Positions 31,790 to 42,214 of a DNA stretch of 64,000 bases are shown piece by piece (position 1 is the stretch's first letter; every line of letters starts with the position of its first letter). The position numbers and the translations under genes are program-made. The DNA is from Zasmidium citrigriseum (Eukaryota; Ascomycota; Dothideomycetes; Mycosphaerellales; Mycosphaerellaceae), in contig NHNW01000058.1 of NCBI GenBank assembly GCA_002786025.1, positions 310,001-374,000 on the forward strand. The letters are read 5' to 3'. The notes beneath the pieces were generated by a model. It searched no databases and was not told the DNA's origin. It saw only the letters and a list, made by a program, of their open reading frames with translations.

Positions 31790-32866
31790 TGCGGCGACAG
31801 CTGGTCGACACAGCGGAACACTCGGCGGATGGCTCGACGTCCTTTTGATCTCACGCCGAAATAGCCAGCCTTACTGCACGACCCCTCCAGCGCGGGCGGC
31901 GTGCATGCATGTACAATTTGTGGCGCAAGATCATTGCCATTCTTGGCCCGCAACTTAGGTCTCGCTCATCCACGATTTACCAGGTCGACAAGCCAAAGCG
32001 GACGAGGAACAGCAGTTTCAGTATATTCAGAAGGCATGCATTTAGGCATTTGGTTGTACTTACTTTGCACAAGCAGCGTGCGCCTGCGATTGTGAAGCTC
32101 CGGCCACAATCGCCAGTGATACGTCTGCGGGATCTTCAAAGCAGGATCAGCTGGACTCAATACATCTTGCAGCACACCCTCAGATGCGGAAAAGCTGCCG
32201 CTTGCCCATGCACGCCACGCAGCAAAAACCATTCCAGACTCCGCCCAATAGTGATCATCTTTGTCGAGATAAGCTGGTGGTTTTGGCTCCGTGGACGACT
32301 GGCCTCGATGGATGTCCGCCTCTCACCATAAGTGTTCTCCAGTACAGACGCAAGCCACTGGAGATGCTTAAAGTGGCCGGCCGGGCACACAGTGGCAGAA
32401 GTGAAGTTCGATCATTTCTTTGTGAGGCAAATGAAGACGATCGGCGGAGGTGAGGTCGAAGTGCTTGGAAAGCTGACCTGGTGGTCCAAGCTTTGTGGAC
32501 GTGTCATTTTGGCGTTTCGACTTCACGTCTTCCTCTACATCCCGTCTTTCCATCAACGTTATATCCTCAACTTTCTCGAACATACATCTCAAAGCTTCGA
32601 CATGCATATCCGCACTAGAGATTCTACCTCAAGACCGCACGACTAGCATCTCGCAGGCTCACCAAAGATACTGCCATCGATTCCTCGAGCTGAACATGGC
32701 AGCTCTGAACATCGCCATGTCAGCGCTGGAAGAAAGCGAGTTCCAACATATCGATTTCTAGCCCGAGACTCAAGGAGATCTTGGCCCGGCTCATTTCACG
32801 TCTCGGCATTGATTGTCTCCCAATTGATAGAGACGAAGACTTCCATTCCTGACAACAAGCTTCACT
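31790..32866. other. intergenic, no clear gene
   Basis: More than 1 kb with several short frames on both strands, none convincing. A block near 32440-32600 resembles sequence near 36340-36440 (minus-strand reading shares NDxxTxLGPP), so it may be a small duplicated remnant. Confidence 0.4.
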
Positions 32867-33033
32867 ATGGATGTTAAAGAGGAAGATCCAGTTCCAGGTG
32901 AACTCATCGAAAAGTGGTACGCTAGCGCCACAGATTCGATTAAATTTCAGAGTCTAATGGACTCCTGCAAAGGGCCACATACAACGATCCGTCTCACGTC
33001 TCCGCTTTTCGAGAGACCTGTGGAGAGGCAAAT

Positions 33034-34239
33034 ATGAGCACCGTTCAAGTTGCTCTCCGCCCATTCTTCGCCTCTTGGACAACTACCCTGATGGGCTCTG
33101 ATATTGAAAGGCTAAGGTCTATGTCCCAAGACCCCTATCTCTGCAGCCTCGTGGAAACAATCGTGCTCAAAGACGACAGCGAAAAGCTCGATCCTTGGGC
33201 GGCACCAGAGCTTCCTTCCACAGACTCAACATACAACATCTGGCCTCGGAATGAAGCAGGCGTTGTGGAGGTCGACAAGATTGGGTTAGCGGACTTGAGA
33301 AATATACTACGAAAAAGGTCTTTAAGACCCAGGACAATCGTAATTCGGGAATACCGAATAGCCGACGACAACTTTCGAGTGTGCCCGGAGATGGCTTGCG
33401 CTCGGGAGTTATTCAGACATCAGCCAGGGGAAGGAGTCGGACCACTGGCTGCGCTCGCCAAAGAACTGATACATGGAAATGACTTCGCCATAACGTCTAT
33501 TGCATTTCAGTCCATGCAATCAAATCTTGCCGACGATTCGGTGTTACACTCGGCGAGATTCCAAGACGGACCTGAAGTTCATGTTCTCGGCAATCCCACG
33601 ATCTATGAAGCGACCATTGAAGTTTCATCAGAAGCACAGGACGGCACGTCCGAATCATCGGCGCTCCGCTCAGCTGATTTGATCATTGGGGGCGAATTGG
33701 CATCGTACTGGCTCGAGCAAATCTTTTACAAAGCGCCAGCGCTGAAGGTTCTAAAGCTGTCTATGAAGACGCTAGGGACTTGGATACTTGAGCCTTCTAG
33801 AGTCGTCCCACGTCTGACTAGTTTCACACTGAAGGGTTGCATCATTGGCGCAGAGCAAATCTTTGCCATGTTGGCGTCTTCCAAGACCAGCTTGACATAC
33901 ATTTGCTTCGGCGGCATCACACTCGAGAGAGGAGCAAAGTGGGCAGAAGTCTTATCTCTGCTTGCGGACGAGTATCACAGCCTTGGAGGGTTCAGCCTCC
34001 GACTTCTACGAGAAGAGAATCCAGGGGCTCTTGCTGTGGACTTCCGCAAGATCAAAAATGACACCCTCCCCGAGGGTCTGGAATTGAAGGAGATTGGCCC
34101 GGTGCACAACAAGAGAATCACGTCGCTCACTTACGAAGGATCTGGTGCAAGCAGAGTCTTGCAGCGTTTAGCTGAGTGTGTGCAAGCGGACATACCCAAC
34201 GGGGAGGATGTCGATACGAGGTTACGTACTTATGACTAG
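33034..34239 (+). CDS. F-box/LRR-like fungal protein lacking a clear F-box
   Basis: 401 residues from the ATG at 33034. The pattern is that of fungal leucine-rich-repeat-like proteins that usually begin with an F-box: STVQVALRPFFASW, then repeated Leu/Ile-rich strands such as PALKVLKLSMKTLGTW, PRLTSFTLKGCII, SLTYICFGGITLE. Upstream, in another frame, 32867-33028 encodes a Leu/Arg-rich stretch (LIEKWYASATDS, TTIRLTSPLFER) that looks like the missing N-terminus, so the gene may be frame-shifted or spliced in a way I could not resolve. If the F-box is lost it may not join an SCF ligase. No membrane or signal sequence. Confidence 0.6.
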   Translation: MSTVQVALRPFFASWTTTLMGSDIERLRSMSQDPYLCSLVETIVLKDDSEKLDPWAAPELPSTDSTYNIWPRNEAGVVEVDKIGLADLRNILRKRSLRPRTIVIREYRIADDNFRVCPEMACARELFRHQPGEGVGPLAALAKELIHGNDFAITSIAFQSMQSNLADDSVLHSARFQDGPEVHVLGNPTIYEATIEVSSEAQDGTSESSALRSADLIIGGELASYWLEQIFYKAPALKVLKLSMKTLGTWILEPSRVVPRLTSFTLKGCIIGAEQIFAMLASSKTSLTYICFGGITLERGAKWAEVLSLLADEYHSLGGFSLRLLREENPGALAVDFRKIKNDTLPEGLELKEIGPVHNKRITSLTYEGSGASRVLQRLAECVQADIPNGEDVDTRLRTYD

Positions 34240-34410
34240 CTTTCCCAAAGATATCAGATATCCAGATGAGAAGTCACCCACGCCGAGATCGCAAGCACCG
34301 CAAAATGAGAGCGTACGCGGCTATCGTGTGCAGGAACTTCGGAGACGAGAATGATGGAGCCGGAACTCATCTCGCTCATCCTCTTTTCTGGTGAGTCTCA
34401 ACACAGCTCT

Positions 34411-35895
34411 CTAGCCGATCCAAAGCATTGCGAGAAAACTCAGTGGCAGCAGGGCATCCCAATGCAAATGAGGGAATGCGTCTCGGAACTCAGTCTCTAT
34501 GCGTGTACACTCCTTCAGAGCGTGATTGTTACCACTTTGCTGGTACCACCTGGTCGCAAAGTAAATTGGTGCCCGAACGGCCAGCGCTTTCCCAACTTCA
34601 CCGCTGGTCGTCGCTGCCAGGTATGGAATGTATTCGAGTAGGTCATTGCCACAGCGGTCTCCTTTTTGCAAAGTAATCCCACCTCTGTTGGTCAATCTCC
34701 ATTCTGCTTCGTATATGAGTAGAAGCAGACATCTTTGAAACGCTAGCCCAAGGAAGACAAAATGTGGTTTGTCAGGCACCGGCTCTGTCTCCGTCATGGT
34801 GCATGGCCCAAGGTGGTTTTGACGGAAGACCTCGCTCCACTCTATCAATCTCAGCTCGAGTTGTCGCAAACACTCGATGGTCGAGTGTTGCCTGATCGAG
34901 CTATTTGCGCTTGTACTGCTGGCATCAAGACAATCTGTGATCTCCAGTGATTTCGCCACATCAAGAGCCAGTCTTGTCAACTCTTCCATGCTGCCCAGAT
35001 CTACCGGTGTCGATTGTGACGCTAAACAGTACTCAGGCACCAAAGCGATCGACCTTGTGAGCAGCGCATATATGGTTGCAATATGACGGAACTGCTTAAA
35101 CATAAAAGCTGTGAACACTGGATTCATCCTCTTAAAGCCAGAAATTCTGACGATGGCATTAATTCCGGCGATGTGAGCGGCCCAGCCCTCAAACCCGGAA
35201 GAGATAGTGGAGTATATCTCGCAATTGAGTAGGTCTTGAGCAGAGGCAAACATGCTCTCAAACGTACGACTGCCACCAGGACCTTTCTGCACATCGTATC
35301 GAACCATACGTAACGCACGAAGGTATAGGCGCTGACCTTGGGTAGATATTCGCTGGTCTCGGAGGGCGCCCCCAAAGTGTAGAAGGGCCAGAGCATTGTT
35401 CCCAGTCTCGAAAGTCGGTGACGTTGGATTTGCCCAGTGGCTCATGATACTTGCAAGGCTTTTGCTGTCTCTGGCTGGGGCAAAATAACCATCGATGAAG
35501 TTGTCAGTTAGAGCATCAATGTAGAGGCGCATTTGCTGCACCATGTGTGCGATACAGCTGGGCGACAAGCGGTCTTCCGGGGAGACTTCTCGTTCCTGAG
35601 CTGAATCAGATTGTGCCGGGGAGAGATTTGAGAACTGGGTTGAATCCGCACTGGGAGCGTCATGGTGTAGGACGTTCGAGGCGACCTTGGATGCTCGCCG
35701 AGCTTGCTTTCGATGATTCTTCCATGCGGCATTGGGCGAGAGCGCAGATTGAACCAGGGACTCGAGTTTGTGGCGCTGGTCTCGTCGAAACACCTTCATT
35801 GCCTGGGATCGCACCAGCTTCCTGTCCGCCTTGCCGTTGACCATTCTGGTATCGCCAGCCGAGAGGTCGGGCGTGACATGGATGAACAGCGACAT
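34411..35895 (-). CDS. Fungal-specific transcription factor-like protein (no zinc cluster)
   Basis: 494 residues from the ATG at 35895 (MSLFIHVTPDLS). The N-terminus has the DRKLVRSQAMKVFRRDQRHK pattern found in ascomycete regulators that keep the fungal-specific factor domain but carry no Zn2Cys6 cluster. The rest is a mostly helical domain with the usual landmarks (ALLHFGGALRDQR, YDVQKGPGG, WAAHIAGINAIVRISG, LLTRSIALVPEYCL). The frame is open upstream to an ATG at 36138, but that part is basic and low in conserved features. Head-to-head/tail context with an amidase, an oxygenase and an RraA-like enzyme suggests a local pathway regulator; this is inference. Confidence 0.8.
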   Translation of the reverse strand: MSLFIHVTPDLSAGDTRMVNGKADRKLVRSQAMKVFRRDQRHKLESLVQSALSPNAAWKNHRKQARRASKVASNVLHHDAPSADSTQFSNLSPAQSDSAQEREVSPEDRLSPSCIAHMVQQMRLYIDALTDNFIDGYFAPARDSKSLASIMSHWANPTSPTFETGNNALALLHFGGALRDQRISTQGQRLYLRALRMVRYDVQKGPGGSRTFESMFASAQDLLNCEIYSTISSGFEGWAAHIAGINAIVRISGFKRMNPVFTAFMFKQFRHIATIYALLTRSIALVPEYCLASQSTPVDLGSMEELTRLALDVAKSLEITDCLDASSTSANSSIRQHSTIECLRQLELRLIEWSEVFRQNHLGPCTMTETEPVPDKPHFVFLGLAFQRCLLLLIYEAEWRLTNRGGITLQKGDRCGNDLLEYIPYLAATTSGEVGKALAVRAPIYFATRWYQQSGNNHALKECTRIETEFRDAFPHLHWDALLPLSFLAMLWIG

Positions 35896-36543
35896 GACGG
35901 ACGGGCAAAGGCTTGATGCGGATCGAGAAGGGGAAAATGAAGGATTTGAAAAGTGATAGCGAAGGTGCGGTCGAGGAGTGGCAAGGAGGAGAGGTTCGCT
36001 CAGCTCGTCTAAACTTGCCCTTTGAGCAAGACCCAAGAAGCGTATAGCGCAGAGCCTCGAGTGGACGGAGTATGGTACTTGCAAATTTGAGAGTCTCATG
36101 AAGAGTAAGTATGCGGACCCGCGGAAATGCATGCCCACACCTTAGTCTTTGTAGACTGTGCACTTTCAAGGACTGCGCCTGAGCTGGGAGGTATTGGAAC
36201 GCCGATGGCGTCTGGCCGATGGCGTCTGGCCTCTGAGAGCGGCCGGGGAAAGAAGAAGTCCAGCTCCAGGGTAGAGGGTCTGCGACAAGCAGCTCGGTTG
36301 TTCCAGAGACGTGGTTGTCATAAGTAGGGTGGGACTTGAAGAAGTGAGGTCGAGGTCGAGGTGGCCCGAGCTCAGTGGGCGCGTCATTTTCGTGCAGCGA
36401 CTCCGCGTCTTCACATGCATGTTCCTCCATCATGGTCTTCTTCATCTAACCTGCGTGGAACATCTTTTCCAGTATCATCCAGCGTCCAATTGAGTGATAG
36501 ACATGTTGAGAGATACTCACTTGATCTTTATATCGATCTTTAT
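35896..36543. other. intergenic, regulator promoter side
   Basis: Promoter/leader of the transcription factor gene and 3' flank of the amidase gene. Contains GATGGCGTCTGGCC repeated twice in tandem near 36203-36230 and a block resembling 32440-32600. Confidence 0.45.
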
Positions 36544-38352
36544 CTATCCACTCACAATCTTACCAATCAGCTGCAGCATGGCAGTCACCTTCTCCTCTTC
36601 AAGCCGCCTTCCAATCACTGCAAGTCCGACTGGAGCGTTCTTGTGGTTCTCGGGGCCCTTGTCTGTTTGCTGTCAGTTGAGCCGGCAATCAGCACCTAAT
36701 GATCACTCACAGAAGTCCCTCACCATCTGATCTCTTGGAGACAGCGGCTGGAAATCCGGCGATTTGACATCCTTGTCGAGGTCGACTCTAGTCACCGGGA
36801 ACGAACCAGTGGTGAGATCGAGCAGCGGCGAGAGCGTGCCATAGTGTGACGGATACGATGAATCATGGTTCACCGCGGGGAACGGCAGACTTGGCATGAT
36901 CAACCCATCAATCGGCCGACCTGTACCAGTAAGGTTCTGGCTGTCTTCCCATCGCTCTGACCACTTCTGTGCCAACAATGTTCGCTGATACTGAACCTTC
37001 CACGTCTCCGACACAGACGGCCTAGGCGCATTCGCACTATGCCCGAGCCATTCTTCGAGGTCCGGGTGCAGTGGCTCTCCAGACAGATCGGTGTCTCTTT
37101 GGAATTCTTCGCCTCCGTCAGCCATCCACATCTTGGTGATCAGTTCCCTCGATTCTTGCATCTCATGCGGTATATACTCGATGACTCGGTGGCCAGCCTC
37201 AATCAGCTTTCGCTTCACAATCTCAATGGCTCGCACCAGTGGAGGAGTGGCCGACACAAAGCCATCGTGCGCTGCTATACCGAAACACAACTGCTCTGGG
37301 AGGTTCTCCTCCTCTTCGCGCCAGGGAATCGGAAGACACGACGGATCCTGACGCCATGGCTTTTGCGCAAGAATACTGGTAATGAAGAGCTTGATGTCGT
37401 CTGGCGATCTGCACATGGGCCCGGCACTGGATTTGACAGCCTCTTGGCCCACAAATGTGTTCTCGACATTCTGGTACGAAACTCTCCCCTGAGAAGGCCG
37501 AAGACCGAACAAACCAGTAAAAGAACATGGATGTCGAATGGAGCCACCTAGCTGCGTCAGCATCTCTTTTTCGCGACACGATCGATTCGAACGTAACATA
37601 CCGATATCAGTTCCAACGCCAAGGAAACTGCCTCCTATCGAGATCAACGCAGATTCGCCACCTGAGGATCCACCCGGCGTCAGTGTCCTGTTGTACGGAT
37701 TCAAAGATCGACCGAAGACGTTGTTGACGGTCTCTCCCATCATGAGCGTTGCTGGAACATTGGTCTTGACGTATAGCACGGCTCCAGCGTTTTCCAGAAT
37801 CTTGACCAGAGTTGATGGGCTGGTGGCAGGCTTTCCGATCCTCGAGACATATCCTAGCGTCGATTCGAGGCCGGGGATATTGAACTGGTCTTTCAAGCTG
37901 CTTTGCCTTTAGCATGGAACCAGATGTTCTCCTTGGAGGACTTACCTGATTGGGAGGCCATGCAATGGACCCGTCGGCTTCCCGTCTTCCTTCAGCCTCC
38001 TGTCCAGCTCTTTTGCTCTGGCTATCGCTGCATCAAAGCATACCTCCGTCAAGCAATTGACAAGTTGCTGTGCCACCGCTGCCCGCTTGCATACAGCTCG
38101 GGTAACCTCTTCAGATGTCCATATCCCAGACGCTATCTTGGCCACGACGTCTGAAGCATTTGTGCTGGTCAACTCGAGCTCCCTCGAGGTGAAGAACCCC
38201 GATGATTCTGGGAAGTTGGAGACGTCTTCAACAGCGTCCTTCGGGAGTAGCGACGAGGGAAGTCGCCATTCAGCCGGAATCTTGCTGTCACGTTCCTCTC
38301 GCTTGCGTGCAGCAATGGCCTGCCAAGGCTCTTTGTCGGCCACTGATCCCAT
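36544..38352 (-). CDS. Amidase signature family enzyme (acetamidase-like)
   Basis: Hydrolyses amides to acid and ammonia. Exons 38352-37946, 37897-37602, 37547-36711, 36662-36544 give 552 residues. Catalytic Ser-Ser-Lys triad: Lys in SLKDQFNIPG, first Ser in the intron-rejoined GTDIGGSIRHP, nucleophile region TPGGSSGGESAL. Introns are 48, 54 and 48 bases; the 54-base one (GTATGT, GCTGACG branch, CTAG) is in frame and would otherwise split the catalytic GGS. The last exon adds HKNAPVGLAVIGRRLEEEK, the family end. Start chosen at 38352 (MGSVADKEPWQ) because acetamidases begin close to WQ.IAARK; an ATG at 38487 would add 45 residues. No signal peptide. Substrate unknown. Confidence 0.88.
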
Positions 38353-38679
38353 TGGAAAAAGAGTGTTGACCACGTTTCCAAAGTCGAAGGGCTTTTGGAG
38401 TTTTATCTTCAGTCGATGACTCAGCTTTGAGTCACATGCAGATAAGTCGCCAACGTGTTCAGGTCCACCAACGCAGCCGACGTTCATAACCGGGTCGGCC
38501 ACATCAATATCAAACGGTGGCCTATCTGAGAGCTACAGCAAGCAAGCATGCAGCTTCCGAACGCGTGCGCCGTCGGCGAGCTTATCACAGCTACGACCAG
38601 CTAAGTAGTTTGACATTCACTCTGAACTTCATTGCGATACCAAAGTAGACGTTACTAAGTTGAACAGCATCTATTAAAA
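38353..38679. promoter_or_regulatory. divergent promoter region (amidase / 2OG oxygenase)
   Basis: 327 bases between divergent starts, small enough for shared regulation of the two enzymes. No specific binding site recognised. Confidence 0.4.
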
Positions 38680-39733
38680 ATGGCATTCCCAGTGATCGAC
38701 ATCTCGGCCATCAACGAGCCGGAGGCACAACTATCGATCGCTAAGGAGATCACGGAGGCTGCTCGAACCTGGGGTTTCCTGCTCCTCAAGAACCATCCCA
38801 TTCCCTCAGACGACATCGGTTCAATGTTCGCACTGGGCCGCGATTTCTTCATCAACGTCTCCGAGGACGAGAAGGCGCCATATCCCATCAATGACAAATA
38901 CGTGGTAGGGCATCATTCCGGATTTGAGAACGCTGGCAGAGCTAACGAACATCGCTTTCCAGGGCTACAACGCTCCACTCAGCGACAAGAAGAAAGACGA
39001 CAAGGCTTCCATCTGGCTATCCGGCAAACCAGGTTTCCTAGCCGGCGAAGGTCGCAAAGCCTTACCACCATACTGGCACGACAAGATCGACGCCATTGAA
39101 GAATTCAAGCACGCCTGCTACGACCTCGTCAGCAAATTGTTAGTCTGCTTCGCCTTGGCCATGGATCTGGATGATCGCAACTACTTCGCCAAAGCCCACG
39201 CCGAGGACGCTGGCAATGGAAACCAATTTCGAATGTTATGCTATCCTTCTCGAGGCAACGAGCCGCTGCAGACTACAACTCGCATGTCGCCGCACTCAGA
39301 CTCTGGATCTGTAACTTTGCTGTTCCAGAACTGTGCTGGGTTGGAAGTTGAGTCGCCTTCGGGTGAATGGGTCCCAGCGCCTTATCTCGAGAACCATATT
39401 CTCGTGAATCTGGGCGATGCACTGGCTTTCTGGTCTGGTGGGCAGCTGAAGGCGACAAAGCATCGAGTTACGTTTGGAAGCGTTCCTCACGATGTCGAAC
39501 GCATGTCGATGGCGTATTTCGGGGCTGCCGCTCCTGAGACTATCCTTGAACCGCTCAAAGCGGATGGGAAGAAGGCGTTCGAGAAGTATGAAGCTAATGG
39601 GCTTACGATCCCGCCTGGTATCACTGTGGGCGACTACTCGAAGATGATAATGGCCGGTATATACGGTGCTGGCATTCATGAGAAGCGGGAGGATGTTAGT
39701 GGAGCATCGTCAGTCGTACAGGTTGGTGCTTGA
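38680..39733 (+). CDS. 2-oxoglutarate/Fe(II) dioxygenase (IPNS-like)
   Basis: Exons 38680-38904 and 38963-39733 give 331 residues; the 58-base intron has GTAGGG, a GCTAACG branch and TTCCAG. Family landmarks: VIDISAINEP at the start, EAARTWGFLLLKNH, then the iron ligands in SPHSDSGSVTLL (His-X-Asp) and KATKHRVTFG (distal His, with the Arg that binds 2-oxoglutarate just after). ILVNLGDALAFWSGG is typical. Soluble enzyme. Substrates in this family include plant hormones, amino acids, flavonoids and secondary metabolites, so none can be named. Shares a 327-base divergent promoter with the amidase. Confidence 0.9.
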
Positions 39734-40083
39734 TGTGTTACACATTCAATCCATGGTCTCGGCGTTTGTCCGTAGCGCATCTATTCCTTTCGTAACGGCA
39801 TCGACATTGATCGGCTCAGTTCCGGTCGACACACAAAACGAGCGCAACGGTCATCCATTATATAGCCCTCGGACAGTCTCCACGGAGACTTTCCGAATGC
39901 CGAGATCGGCCGATCACGGGGTAGGTCGCTATCGAATGAACCTCACTGCTTGCTGCATTTCATCCATCAACCGCATGTACTAGGTGTCTTTCGGTGGACA
40001 GATATATACTACATCGCGACCAGTGGCAGGTATGTATTGGTGTAACCTCTTCGAGCCACAACCAGGAAAAGATCTGGCTCACC
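39734..40083. other. intergenic, no feature seen
   Basis: 3' flank of the oxygenase and promoter of the RraA-like gene. No supported feature. Confidence 0.5.
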
Positions 40084-41001
40084 ATGAACGGCAGCAACGA
40101 CGTTGATATGAGCGCTTCGAAAGCAATCGTCAAGGCACTTGAAGCCTACACAAGGTACGAATACGTTCCACAACAACTCAATGCATTTTGTTTATGATTC
40201 ATAGCTGCGATGTTGCCGACGCCCTGATCAAACTAAAAGTCCCTCACGGCGGCTTCCTCCCAGGCCTCACCATGTGGTCCCCCAAACGACAAGAAGGCAC
40301 AACGAAAATCATCGGTCCAGCATACACCGTGCGATACGTACGGAAGAACTACGAGAACGAACCCAAGCCTGCTTCTCACTACGTACGTCTTGATGCTCGA
40401 AGTCTACGGCCATGATACTGACACTTCCAGATCGATTCGGTCCCAGCCGGCGCGGTCATTTTCGTCTCAGCGCCTCCAAAGATGATCAACGCTTGCTATG
40501 GCGGTTTGATGAGCACGCGAGCGCAGTATTTGGGTGCGGCGGGGACTATCATTGATGGAAGGTTGAGGGATTTGCAGGAGCATCGGGATCTCGAGTTTCC
40601 TGTGAGGCTTCCTACTCAGATTTAGAGCTTCGATGACCGACTTTGCATCCAGGTATTCGCCAAAGACGTAGGAACCACAGCGCCCGCGGAGGTTGCTCGT
40701 GTCAGTGAAGTAAGTCAATCTCATCGAAGCCATGAAATGGTTCTGACACGTCTAGGTAAACGGCCCGGTGCGATTCAACAGCGAAGACCAAGACTCCTAC
40801 ATCCATCCCGGAGATATCCTCATTGCCGACCTCAATGGAGTCGTCTGCCTTCCGAAGGGACTGGCTGAGCAGGCAATTGACCTCATTGCTTCGCAAGTCG
40901 AGGCTGATGAGAAGACTGCTGCTGAGATTAAGCAGGGAGCTCTGGTCGATGAGACGATGAAGAAGTACCGGAAGAATGTGAAGCAGCCGAAGCTGGCGTA
41001 A
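40084..41001 (+). CDS. RraA-like aldolase/decarboxylase
   Basis: Five exons: 40084-40154, 40205-40382, 40431-40601, 40653-40709, 40756-41001, giving 240 residues; all introns are 46-51 bases with good ends. The RraA fold landmarks are present: GPAYTVRYV, GGLMSTRAQYLGAAG, TIIDGRLRDLQEHR, and IHPGDILIADLNGVVCLP. Related enzymes split 4-hydroxy-4-methyl-2-oxoglutarate or decarboxylate oxaloacetate, with a divalent metal held by the DGRLRD region. The name menaquinone methyltransferase sometimes given to this family is a historical error. Same strand as the oxygenase upstream, 350 bases apart; joint function is inferred only from position. Confidence 0.9.
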
Positions 41002-41403
41002 CTGAATTTGAGCATTTTTGACGATAGAAGAGAATGCCACTGATGATCATAGAACGATCAAGACATCTCAGACGTACCTTTTAGCGAGGGAGCTCCGCCC
41101 TGTCAGCAGAACGTTCTGCGCTGTGGTGGCGCTTTCCACGGTTTCGGACAGCTTCATTGGATTATTCTCACGCTGTGCGACCCTACACCACGAGTCTTCT
41201 TCCATTTGCCAGACTTCTGCGCCTCTGGAGTACCTCAGCTGCGCTGGCATGGGCGAGGCGTAGCAGCTGTGGCCCTGATGCCCATAAGAGCTGGTGCAAA
41301 TCCGCGTTCACTCCTCACACAAAACACCTACTCGCTCTTCTCTTAAAGGGGCCAATCTTTGCGAACCTGGCACAAATTCTCAGCCTCGTTCTTCCTCTCT
41401 GAT
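41002..41403. other. intergenic, no feature seen
   Basis: 3' flank of the RraA-like gene and promoter of a small membrane protein gene. Confidence 0.45.
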
Positions 41404-41978
41404 ATGGCGTACCCACCCTCGAACGATCACTCTTCCGAGATGTTCCCTGAACTGCCGACGATGGAACCACGCGAACCTGGCCACAGTCGATACCATCAAA
41501 TCGACAGGTCCCTTCAGATAATCGGCATCGTAATCGCCATTATCTTCGGGGTCTTCTCTATGATTTCCTATGCCAGCGCGAAAGAGGCAGAGAAGCAGGC
41601 CGATATAGCCAATCTCTTGGCTCTTGTCTCATTCTGCCTGGGCAGTAGAGACGTCAGTACCCAAATTGATCCCCGCTTTGGTACAGCTCAACTGAGAAAC
41701 TGTCGCCCCAGACCATGAGTGTTGCAGGAGAACTTAGTGACGAACTATGTGCAAGGCACTCTGCACTCGCGGTCATTTCCCTGAAGAACACTTTCGGCGA
41801 AGGGCCGCCTATGCTGCCTCACCCTGAGGAGATCGCTGATTATCGACTGCGATTATTCTTCATAGTGTACAGCGGCCTTTGTGGTGGTTTAATGATTGTG
41901 ACTATGATCATTTACTTCCGCTATCCGCAACAGTGGAAGAGAATGTTCCGTGTGTTTGACTTTAAGAAAAATTCTTGA
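41404..41978 (+). CDS. Small two-pass membrane protein, unknown
   Basis: Exons 41404-41652 and 41712-41978 give 171 residues; intron 41653-41711 has GTCAGT and CCCAG ends. Two membrane segments: IIGIVIAIIFGVFSMISYA, followed by a polar helix (SAKEAEKQADIANL), and LFFIVYSGLCGGLMIVTMIIYF near the C-terminus. Between them is a polar loop with the only cysteines. Both termini would face the same side. No family recognised. Confidence 0.55.
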
Positions 41979-42214
41979 GAATGCAGATGGAGGGCTTTCC
42001 AATGACTTGGGATCGACGCATGTGTAGCTGGCATACCTTTTTGTCCCGTTCTCAATTCTATGTCGTTGATGCCGTAGAATAATCTGTCTATTTCCAGCTC
42101 GGTACAGTTCTTTCCTCCTGCTGGCGGTGGTATCGTCAGTCCAATCTTTCCTCCTTGAAGAGCCCGAGATATCTACAGCCATTAAACATTAATGCAACCC
42201 CCAGACTTCTTTCC

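Noticed and set aside
35660..36445. Minus-strand frame of 261 codons upstream of and overlapping the transcription factor gene
   Set aside because: It overlaps the regulator's coding start in another frame and has Arg/Ser/Pro-rich shadow-like composition; only its first part shows a possible short duplicated block.
38488..38502. Amidase start at 38502
   Set aside because: That codon is GTG. The first in-frame ATG is at 38487 and the best family match starts at 38352.
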